Of a DNA stretch of 35,392 nt, positions 11,001 to 23,000 are shown one piece after another. The DNA comes from Verrucomicrobiia bacterium. Its GTDB lineage: Bacteria; Verrucomicrobiota; Verrucomicrobiia; Verrucomicrobiales; DEV007. The notes beneath the pieces are model-generated. The model did not search any database. It worked only from the letters and a program-made list of their open reading frames with translations, and had not been told where the DNA came from. Within the stretch, counting starts at the first letter, position 1. Each line of letters starts with the position of its first letter. A program made the translations under genes and the position numbers. The stretch covers positions 1-35,392 of the forward strand of contig JAGROY010000105.1 in the NCBI GenBank assembly GCA_020439995.1. Direction: 5' to 3'.

Positions 11001-14000
11001 GGATTTTGCCGGCATGGATTCCTCGACCAGTGTCTTCGCCGACAAGTGGCGACAAGTGGCGGATCGCGATCCGGCTGCCTTCGGTCTGGCTCAACACGAG
11101 TTTTCCTACGACTACTACTTTGATCACTACGTGGACAAGGTGCTCGCCGAAACCGGGCTCGATGTGAATGCCCGCAGCCGCGTGCTACAGGATGTGATCT
11201 GGTCGACTGCCATCCAGCACGGGCGCGACACCAATGTCGTTACCCGGATGATGGATCTGAACGGGCTGACGTCGGCGGAACTGATCGCCCTGCCAGACCA
11301 TGCACTGGTGAAGCTGATCTACGCTGAGCGTGGTCGTGAGAATCCAGATGGCTCGCTGGCACGGTTCGGCGGCAATTCCGCAGATGTGCAGGCAGGTGTC
11401 AAACGTCGCTTCGTCAGCGAGATGAACGATGCCTTGAATGTACTTTTCGATAACACTACCCGGGTGTTGACAGGCAGTGTTGGTTCCGGTGGGCAGAATG
11501 CTGCTGCGGACGTGACCTATGTGCAGAATGCGCTGGTGCAGCTGGGATATCTCACCGCAACCGAGGTGTCAGCGGACACCGCGCTGTCGCGAACGTTCGT
11601 GGCGATTGCAGATTTCCAGGCGGATCGGTCGCAAATTCTCGGTCTGCCAGACGGTGTTCTGGGGAGTGACTCCGAGCGCGAATTGTTGCTGGCGACGGGT
11701 GCTGGGAACTATCTTGGCGAGAGTGCCATTCCTGCCCCGGAACCCAAGCCTCTCCCCGAACCGGGGACGAATCCGACGGTGCAGTTCGTCTTTGACTACA
11801 GCAAGGCCCCGGAGTTCCAATCGGGTGCGAGTTCTTCTCTTTACCGCGACGCGCTCGAGGATGCGGCTCGCCGCATTGCCATTCTCTTTGATCACACGGC
11901 GGTCATCGAGGTGGAGGTGACATCCTACTCGGATACGACTACGACGACCCTTGCTTCAGCAGGGAGCAATGTTGCTACCGATGTGCCGGGGTTCAATCCT
12001 CTAGCCGTTCAGCAGGAAATGATCACTGGAATCGATCAGAATGGAGCAGCGTTCGATGGTGAGATGGAAATCAATCTGGGGCAACCTTGGGATTTCGACA
12101 ACGATGTTGCCAGCGGCTCCTATGACTTCAAGAGCACGATCATGCACGAGTTGCTGCACATGATCGGCTTCCTCTCGCTGGTCGATGAAGATGGCTCCGA
12201 CTACAACGCTGGCACCGCAATCACCGATGCAGGACACTGGGCAACGTTCGATAAGTTCCTGACCAATGCTTCGGGCGTGGAGGTGATCGATCCCACTTCC
12301 TATGTGGTGCGGCAAGCGGTATGGACTGCTGTAAGTGTCGGCGGTGCGTCTCCAGCGGCAGGTTTGTTCTTCGCTGGTGCGAACGCCATGGCTGCAAACG
12401 GTGGAAATCGTGTAGGCCTCTACTCGCCTTCGCCGTGGGAATCTGGAAGCAGCGGATCGCATGTTGATGACGACAATCCGGAGCTTTCGCTGCTGCTGAT
12501 GGCTGCGGCTGTGGCCGATGGTCCTGCCGCACGGGAATTGTCAGATATCGAACGCGGGATCCTGCTGGATCTGGGCTTCACTCTGGTGGCACCGGGAGAA
12601 TTGCCCGACCCTGCTCCTGAGCCGGAACCCGAACCGGAGCCTGATCCGCGTCCTCGCCTCCTTTCTGTCGAAAACGGATCAGTTCATTTCTTTCTCGATG
12701 TGACGCTTGGCGAAAACGCAGCAGTCGATGGCTTCCTGACGTTCTCGGCAGATTCGGCAGCGATCCTCCCTGACGCGCCGGGTGATACCGGATTGCGGAT
12801 CGAAGACGACAATCCTGCGGACAATCTTCCAGCGCTTTCAGGGGCAATCGATTTTGGCAGCGGACGCGTTGATATTGATGTTAGGAAGCTGGCTGGTGGT
12901 GTCAGCGGCATCATCGAGGTCGACGCAGTGGGTGTCTCGGTAACCTTTGATCCAAAAGCTGACGCCAAGGACGACGTCCTGTCTCTTGAGAATCTCGTCG
13001 TAGCAGTGCCCGCCCTTGAGCGCACCGGGCTCGCTCCCCCAAGTGCTGAAATCAGCAACTTCGTCATCAACCACGATGGCTCGATCGAACTCTCCCAGGC
13101 CATTGTCGAATTCCCTGACGGCTACAACAAGGCGCTGAACATTGCGGGAGTTGTTCCTGCGGAAATCGATCGCCTCGTGCTGGACTGGCCGAATCCTGAG
13201 AACATTGAGGACTTCCTGGCAACGGTTGACCTGACCGTGGATCTCGCGCCTTTCAATGAAACCTTCACGACGACGCTGAAGGTAGATGGTGTGGATGTGA
13301 GCGATGGTGGAACGCTTTCGGTTTCATTCTGGTCGCCGGATCTGCGCAATGGCAATTTCCGCGTGGCACAGATGGGCGAGATTGAGTTGAGCGTGAGTGG
13401 TGTTCAAGTGGGCGGCGGCACGTTCGATGGTTCCATCACCGTCGGTGCCATCGCGGATGGGCAGGTTCAGCCGATAGGGGGCGGGGACACAGGGGCGGAG
13501 GCTACCGGAATTTTCACGATTACAGGTGGCGGTGATATCGGCGCAAGTATTCAACTGACTGGCGATCACACAGATCTTCCCGACGGCGGCGGATTGCTGA
13601 CGCTCACAGGAACGGCGAACCTCACCGTCGGACAGACCACGGGCGAAGTGAGATTCACCGCGCGGTTCGAGAATGGATCGGCGAGCTTCGCAATCAACGA
13701 GGTCAGCCTGCAGAACATCGAGATCATCACGCCGGTCATCGAGATTCGCAGCACCGAGGTCTCAGTCAACGTCGATACCGGGCGCACTGAGGCAACGAAC
13801 CTTTCGATCATTTTTCCAACGTTCAACAATCTCACCGGTTCGGCAGAGTTGCTGGTGCTCGATGGAAACCTGGCGTTGCTTGAGAATGCTTCCATCAGCA
13901 TCGATGGCGCATTCGGAATCGATGGCATCATCGAGTTTGCTGATTCGAGCATTTCCGCGACGCTCACGTTCGTCGACAACGGTGGCTGGACGCTGGATAC

Positions 14001-17000
14001 GAGCGCCGCGAATACCATCACGTTCGGTGCAGGTTCAGCGACGATCTTTGGTGCTGAGGGCGGTGCATTTGGAATGGGGCTGACCGATGTGGAAGGCACG
14101 ATCAATCCGCAGACGGGAGAATTGAACGCCACTGCCGAGCAACTCGATGCCAATCTGGCAAATGGACTGGTGACCGTCGACGCGCAGCAGATCGAGATCG
14201 ACTGGGATCCAGACGAGACCGACGAAAGTGCCGCAGTGGTGACCGTGATGGCGGCAACGCTGACCGTGGGCAGAATACGCGATGAGGACGGTGCGCCACT
14301 CACGGCGACGATCGGTGGTGCTGGTCAGCCCGGATTGATCGTGACGCGTGAGGGCTTCACGATTCGCGATGCGTCGGTGACGATCAATTTCAATATCGAG
14401 GGGATCCTGGACGTGCAGGATCTGGTCTTCACGGCGAGCAGCATCAACTACACCCGCGGCAGCCCGGCGAGTCTCGCGGGGACAGTGACTTTCTCTGCTG
14501 CGTCGGCGACCGTAGGCGGGGAACTCACTGGTGCGACGGCGGCCGATCTGTCCGGCTCACTGAACCTCGCAAATGGAGCCTTTTCGCTGACCAGCGATTT
14601 TGATCTGACCCTGGCTGGGCTCGTTGAAGTCCACGCGGACGACGTCGCCATCAACACCGGTGCCAATGCCACCGGGCCTATCCTGCTCTTCCCATCCGCC
14701 AGCATCACCGCGACGGCATCGCTGCTCTCCGGAATCTCTGTGGAAGTCACCAACCTCAGGCTTGATCGCGACCGCGTCTGGAGAGTCGACAACATCACGA
14801 TCAGCCTGCCTTCCGACTTCAACGAGAAGGTCGGCGTCGCTGGCATTCTGCCGTTCAGGCTATCGACCGTTGCCATCGACTTCACCAATGGCGCGGCGCG
14901 GGACTACACGATCAGTGTCGATGGCCAGTTCGACTTCAGCGTATTCGGTAACTTGCCATTCACACCGGTGATCAGCATTGGCGATCTCACGTCGGCATCG
15001 CAGATCACTGAAGCACTCATTGCGAATCCCGGACTGTCGTTCATCGACGCTGCCAACCCTGGCTTCAGCTTCGACGTCAGGGTAACCGACGGCAGGTTCA
15101 CATTGCAGAACACCGGTCTGATCGTTCTGGGCCTGAGCGATCTGGATGTTGGCCCGGCAACGCTCACCGGACTGGTCGCGCTCGGCAAATATGTGAACGG
15201 CAACTTCGACGCGAGCGAATTCGGTGGACTGCTTTCATTGTCCGGGTTCCAGATCGGGGGGAGTCCGGGAGCGTTCTCACTAGGCGTTGCCGGGACGCTG
15301 AATGCTGGTGTGATGACCCTCGACGGAAGCTTCACTGCATCGTTCGGCATTCAGAACATCCTCGAAGTCTCGAATGCCACAATCCTGTTTGGAATGACCC
15401 TGCGGGGCATCGGTAATGGTCAGGGGCTCTCACTCGATCGCCTTGAACTTCAGGGACTGAACATCGGTGCGGTCGATGTCATCATCTCCGATCTGCTCAC
15501 GTTTAGGGGAACCAACGTCTCGCTCGACTTCGGAGCGGATGTCGGCGAATCGTTCGCCACCTTCGGTAGCCTCGGAGTGGAGTTTGGCGAGGGTATTGGC
15601 GCGTTGGCCGGGATAGGTGGAACGGTTGGAAACTTCGGGCTGGCGTTCGATTCCAGCGGTGACATTGAGTTCGTCACCGGGCCCAATTTCTTCGTTGAGA
15701 TTTCCGGTCTCGACGCCCTGGAGGATATCGGTCTGCCCGACTGGCTGCCCATCAACATCACCGAGGTCGCGATCGTCTGGAACAATTTCCAGGCTTCGCC
15801 GGGGGATTTCGCAGTGGTGCTGGATGTCGAGCTGCGCCCGATTTTTGGACTGAATCTTTCGGGTTCAGTGGAAGGGCTGACCATCGACATCGGCAAGTTG
15901 CGTGATGGCGAGTTTCCGATCACGAACATTGATGCATTCACTGTTTCGATTGATACCGAGATCGCAGGATTTGGAATAGGCGGAACGTTGCGATTAGCCA
16001 CAGTAGACTTCGATGCTGCGGGCATGATCGTCGATGGCCCGGACACCAGTAGCGTGGTGCGCACCGAGTTCTATCTCGCCGTGATTGGCCAGATGGATTT
16101 TCTCAACAAGGAGATTGAGATCCGCTTTGCGATATCGTCGGCAGGCCCGCTGAATTTCTTCGTCAGCTACAATGATACGGACTTGTCACCCGCTGGCGGT
16201 ATTCTGTTAGTGCCGCAGATTGGACTGCGGATCACTGGACTGCGCGGCGGGATTTCGTTCGGTCTCGATTTCCCGGATGTCGACTCACCGGATGATTTGA
16301 ACGGCCCGGCATTCTCGCCGACCAGTGACCTGACTGAGGCCGAGTGGTTTGACCGGCTGGAACTGCAGCTCGCGGACATCACTGATCCAATGGATGTGAA
16401 TAGCAACTTCTTTGCTCAGCCCATCATGTTCGAAGTCGGTGCGACGCTCAACAGCTTCTACATTCCGATCCTGTTCTTCGATGTCGATATGATGCTGTCG
16501 ATTACGCCGAATGGGAACGGCAATCCCACCTTTGGCGGCATCCTCATGTCGGGCACGATCCGCATTCAGGTTGACGACTTCGAGCAGGACATTGCCGAGA
16601 CAAAGCTATTCTTCGATATCAGCAACCCAGGGCAATCTGAGACAACGCCCGCTGCCGGAACCGAGGAACTACCGGCCCAGAGCAATGGCACGCTGCTCAC
16701 GCGCGTATCCTTCTTCACGATCACCAATTTCCTTCCGCCGGAGAATGGAGGAGAGGCACCCCTGAGTCTTCAGGGATCGCTGGTCTTCAGCGCCTATGAT
16801 GAAACCGGAAACGGCGAGACCAACACGTTAGAGATCGTCGCCTATGCTGGAATTTTCATCAACCTGGGGCCCGTGAGGCCGAGTGCTGAGGGGCGGATCG
16901 CTCTGCGATTTGAGCAAGACAGATTTGTCGCTGATTTCAGCATGAACATTGATCTGCTACCAGGCATTCTTGGGAATGTGGAAGCGGTCGGCCATGCTGA

Positions 17001-20000
17001 ATTTGAATATGGCGCGGGAATCTGGGGAGCGTTCGAGCTGACGCTGAACAATCCACCGCTGTTCGATCGGCTTGGTATCGAAATCTCGGCGAAAGTGGTG
17101 CTGCGCTTCAATACACTGGGGACTGCCCGCAGCCTTACACTGGTGAATTTCTTTACAGGTGCGCAAATTCCGGTGACTCTGGAGTCGCGGTCATTCCTTC
17201 TGGCACTGGAGGGAAGGATCACCTTCGGTAACCTTTTCGCGCTGGTTGGAAATGCAGAAATCTCCTTCCGTCTCACGGATGTCGATGGCGATGGCGCAAT
17301 CAATGTTGGGCCGAATGGGAACGACACGTTCGAACTGGCGGTGTCGTTCGATGCCCAACTGGTGATAGGCAAGGTTGACGATGTGAATGAAGACCCGGCG
17401 TTCGCCTTCTTCAGTGATGGCCTCTTCATCATCAACAACGATGGCATTGCCGGGAAGTTCGAAGCAGGCATTGTCACCAACTTCCCGGATGCTCTAGGCA
17501 TCGAGCTGGACGCAGCATTCCTGATCCAGTTCAACACAATGGGGCGTCTGGTGACCTATGAGACATTCAATGGCACGATCAAGAGCGTCGAGGCGGGCCC
17601 ACCGGGAGTCGCTGGTGTCAGTGCCGGTGCCTACTTCCTCGCGCAGGCAGGTGCCGTGTCCAATTTGAATAACCCGGCGGTGCTCCGGGTCTGGGTGCCC
17701 GCATTGCCGGGACAGCAACCGAAGCAAGGCAATCCAGTGCTCAACTTGGAAGGACAATTCCGCATCATCGTTGCCGCGAATCTTTTTGAGATGCGAGGAG
17801 CAACGACAATCCGAATTCTTGGGCAACAGATCAACCTTGAACTGGCGATGGGTTTCTACTTTGGAGCGAATGCAGGTGTTGCTGCCAAGTTCTCTGCATC
17901 ATTGGAGTTGAACATCGTGGTCGCCTCGCTCTCCGGACAATTCGACTTTGAGTTCAATACCCGCAGCGTGGCGACATTGGGCATCGCCCCGCGGACGCTG
18001 CGGATGTTCATCGGAGGAGCCAACGACGGCGCTTCGCCGATTCTGAATGTTCTTGGCATCAAGGTTTACGGCAGTATCGAAGTCGAATTCGCTGCCGACC
18101 GATTCCTGTTCGCGTTCAGTGCGGAGATTGATGTGTGGGGGGTCATCCGGGGTGGAGTGATGGGGAGTATCGAAATATTCTTCGACGGGCGCGTGCGCTT
18201 CGATCTGGAGACCTACGTGGAGTTCAATTTCTCGCTGCTGGGAACGGGCGTTGACGGTCACGCCAGGATCCGCATCGAAGGTGATGAGGATGGTCTCCGT
18301 TTCAGTGGATCGTTCGGCGGTCGCGGGCGGATTCTCTATGTGACGATCGCGTCGATCGAAGGCGAATTCACCAGCAATGGGATACTCCATGTGGAGGGGC
18401 GCGTTTTTGGAATTCGGTATCAGGATACGCTGGTGTTGCCTGGTGCTACCGGAACTGCATCTGCCAGCGCCTCGCTGCAGGTGGAAGGACAGGCTCCGAA
18501 CGAAGCGGAGTTCGCGGAAAGCGACGGCACTGTAGATGTAAAGGTGCAGTTCTCGCGGGGGGCGCCATCGGGACTTCCGTGGTCGTTTGATATTGACCTC
18601 CTGCACCAAACGGGAAGTGTGCCTGGTGACGCCCGCATCGTGGGTGTGGTCGATCCCGTGAGCAACGCATCGATCTCCACATCTCTGAGCAATGGTCACG
18701 CCCGCTTTAATGTTCCAGCGGGTAGAGATTTCGTAATCGTCCGCCTGCGAATCATGGAAGACTCGTTGAACGAGCGCAATCAGGAGTCGTTGTTGCTACA
18801 GCTACGCAAGGTGGTCGGAGCGGTGGATGTGCCGCAGCCGTATCTGCAGGTTCTGATCAACGACAACGACCTGCCATCAGCCGAGGCACCCGGGGGCGCG
18901 CTGGTGTTCTACGATTTTGAGGAACAGAACAATACCAATACCTACCAGTTTAACCGCCAACCGGATCCCGACGTTACCTCTCCCGTGACTGGCTCGGCCT
19001 TTATCGTACGTCGGCTATCTGAAAATCGGAGTGGAACGATCTTGTCTGGGGCGACGACCCCAGTGAGTGCATCCGGCGAGATTGGGTTCGCGATGGGCAA
19101 CGGTGGATGGGATGGCACGGTTTCCACTGGAATCAATGAGACCGCCAGTATCGGTTCGATTCTGGGGCAGCCGGGGAACTGGAACAACATCGAGCACTTC
19201 TACGAGTTCACGATCGCCGCGAATTCTCTGCAGGCCATCGATATTGGCTGGCTGGAGTTCGACGTCCGTTCGTCGAATGGCGGCCCGTCCGGCTGGGAAG
19301 TCTACTGGAGTCGCGATGGCTACGCGGCACCGGTCGCCGAGGGTACCCACAACAGTTGGACTTTCCGCCAGGCCTATGCGGAAATTGATTCGACCATTGG
19401 TGGGAACAATCGGATTGGGCCCGACTCGATCACCTTCCGTATTCGAGGGGTTGGCGCGGCCAGTGAAGATGGCAAGTTGATCGTCGACAATGTCGCCGTC
19501 GTGCGCCCTGCGAATATCATCATCTCCTCCCCTAGTACGTTTGTTGAGAATGAAAGCTCACGTATCATTCAAATCGACAATATACGAGGTGGCCAGGATC
19601 GGATTATTCTCGGCTACCGGGTCACCGGTATCACGGCGACCAGCAATTCAGACTTCTCGATCACAGCACCGCCACAGCCGCAACCCTTCGAGCTGCAACC
19701 GGTCGCCTTCGCAACGTTTGGTGGAGGATCGTTCCAGGCTACGCATTCCAACTACAATGTGGCCATCGCGATAGGAGGTGTCCTGGAGGGGGAGCTGGTG
19801 TTGCCTACTGGCCAGTCCAAACTCACACTCGTGATCCATGAGGACAATCTGGCAGAAGCCAACGAGACGCTGAGCATTGAACTCTTCTTCATCCAGGGCG
19901 TCGGCAGTATTTCGCCGCCACAGACCATTACGATCACCAATGATGATCCATTCACTCCGCCAGATGACACGATTGTGTTCTTTGGGTTCGACGACCCGAA

Positions 20001-23000
20001 CCCGAACTATCGGGCGCTCGCGACCACCTATGCCAGTGGGGTGGATTCCGGTGGCCCGCTGCCCGGCGCTCCGCCGCAGATGGGCCTGCGCACCGAAGGC
20101 GGCTCGCCGGTTTACAGTTCCATCGGGACGAGTGTCACCCCGTGGGGACTCGGCGCATCGGCGACGACCTGGTCCGTACTGGGCAATCAGAACTATGAGA
20201 GATCGTTCACTTTCACCATCGCTCCGTCCAGCAGCTCATCGACGCTGCACCTCGACGAGTTTTCGTTCGCCGACCTTGGTTTCGGCGGTCCCGCGAACTG
20301 GAGACTGGAAGTGATCTCCAACGGCACGACGGAAGTGTTCACCGGCAGCACCAGCGATGCATTTTCCACCAGCGATCATCTTTTCCAGGCGCGGAATCCG
20401 CAGCGTGTCGACCTGGGAGGGGAATCGTATTCTGGAGCCGTCACGTTCCGACTGGTCGGGTATGGCGGGTTCTTCGCAAGCGGTCGCTGGACGGTGGACA
20501 ACGTTCTTGTCACTGGCCATGTGGAGCAGGTCTTCGTTGTTGGCGAAGGAGCACTACGCGACTACGGCGCCTTCACTTTCCAGACCGTCGTCGAAGGCTC
20601 GACGGTCTACTTTGACGCCAATGCCAACGCCGCGTTCGATCGGGAGTCTGATCCCTTCGCTATTTCGGACGGCAATGGGCACGCACTGCTGGAGATCGAC
20701 GATGCCCTGTTCGATGCTCTCGGAGGCAGCGGTTTCGTCTACGCCACCGGCGGCACCGATGTAGTCAAGGGCGTGGAGATGGAATTCGTGATGCGTGGAC
20801 TACTCGGCCGCGGTGACGAAGTGATCGTGCTGTCGCCGCTGACGACGCTGCTCGGTGCATTCCAGCAGAACGGCATCGAGACAGCCATCGGCACGCAGCA
20901 GATCCAGAAGGCGCTGGGGCTTTCGTCACAACCGCTGACATCCCAGGCATACAGTGCGCAGCTAGGTGACAGCAATCCCAACGCGCCCGCAGCCCTGCGC
21001 GGCGCAGCCATCATCCATACTCTGATAGATACCGGTGGCGCAGCCATCGCCGCATCAGCAGGAACAACGGACCACTGGCCCGCGACTCAGGTACAGGACG
21101 CTATGCTTGGGGCATTGGCCTCGGTCGTGGCGACAGTGCCAGAAGGGGGGATGCTCGATTTTGCCGATCCAGCCGTGCTGCGCTCGGTGCTCGACCGCGC
21201 CGCACGCTCGCTCGGAGCCGATTTCCGCAGTGATCTGAGCCAGGCAGTGGCCGACCTGCTTGCCGAAGGAATTGCCTTGATCAACGGTGTCAGCGTTTCC
21301 TACGACAGCACGTTCGCTGAGAATGTTGGCCGCATCCAGAAGGTGATGCAGACCCAGGTGAAGGCAGCGATTCTTCAGTTGGCGCAGGGAACCATCACGA
21401 CTGGCGATCTACGCAGGGAGACCAGTGCCGGGCAGCTTGCTCAGTGGATCGCCGACACCCAGGTCAATCCGTTACCTGTCGGATTGGTGACGCTCGATGC
21501 CATTGGGACAACGGTGCGCGAACTCGGTGCGACTGCCAGGGAGATCGTGACAGTCTTCGGCTCCTCTGAGGCCGCGCTTCCAGCATCGCTCGATCAACCG
21601 CTGTTCCGCTTCACCATTTCTGATCCTGGGTTTGTGGTGCCTCTGGTCTCCTCGACGCTGTCCATCGTGGCATTCGAAGGCGTGAATCTTCCAGGCGCTT
21701 GGTCCGTGCGCACCAGCGCGGGGGGCGAGGTCGCACAAATTGAGACCGCAGAACTCTCGATAGTAAGCGCGAATCTCGGCAGCAATGGCGCCGGCACTTA
21801 CGAGATCTTTGCGATCAACGGGCAATTGCCCGCCGATGGCTCGGCCCTGATTGACACCATCACTTGGACAGGCCTCTATGGGGCGACGGTTTCCTTGGAG
21901 GCTCCGGTAACGACTGTGACGGAAGCAGACGGGCGCGGTAAAGTGACTATCAATATTGTCGCCGCTCAGGCCGATCCAAACCTTATCGTGCGCTATGCCG
22001 TCGCAACCGAGTCCGCATCAAAGGGCGCTGATTTTATTGTTGGAGCAGGGGAGGGAACTTTCAATCGACTCGTGACTCAGGCTACGTTCACCGGGCAACT
22101 CGCAATGACTACAGCGATACGGAGTTTCGACATCACGATCCTCCCTGACACGATAGGCGAGGCTACCGAATCGATTCTGGTGCTGCTGTCGGTGGTGGAA
22201 GGCGACGCCATCGTCGGCGCATCGAGAGTCCGAATCCAGATCGAAGACGATGGTGATGCACTCGCGCCGCAGGATACGCTGTTCAGCTTTGCTTCTGAGA
22301 ATGTGATCAAATCGCCTGCGCTCAAGGACGGCCTGATCGCCCATGCTGTCGACTCGGCAACCTTGCGCACTGCTTTCACACTGGAGCCGCAGATCGGGTA
22401 TGAGCTGGTGTATCGCGGCGTCGAGTTCGCCGCTACGGGCAGCTGGCGCATCGCTTATGCGGAATCCGGTGGTGCGGAAGTCACCGTGGGCAGTGGTAGC
22501 GCCAGCGATGAACCCATCGCCCTCGATTTTGCCCTCACCACAACTGGGCCAGTCGAGTTCCGCATCTATGGTGCTGGCGCTCCGGTGCGTGATTTCTTCG
22601 TAATGGGCGAAGCTGTGAGTCTGCTCCCAGGCACGCCGATCGGTGGGTTTGAGGGCCGCGTCTCCGAGCGTCCGGCAGCTCAGGTCTTCGTCGATAGCAA
22701 TGGCAATCTCACCGTAGACTCTGGCGAAGCGGCCACCCGCACGGACTCCTACGGCGATTTCTCTTTCAATCGCGGATACGCCAGCATGTTGGTATCGCCT
22801 GCATCGGCCGATGCCATGTTCCTGCGCGCGCCGATCAACGCCGATGGTGTGACTGTGCTTTCGCCGCTGAGCACGCTGCTCGGGGCCTTGGAGGAAATTG
22901 GAACCACACCCGACCAGGGGAGTGCCTTGCTACGCGAAGTGTTCGGCCTTTCTGATCAGATCGACATTGCTGGCTTTGATGCCTATGGCGCACTCGCCGA

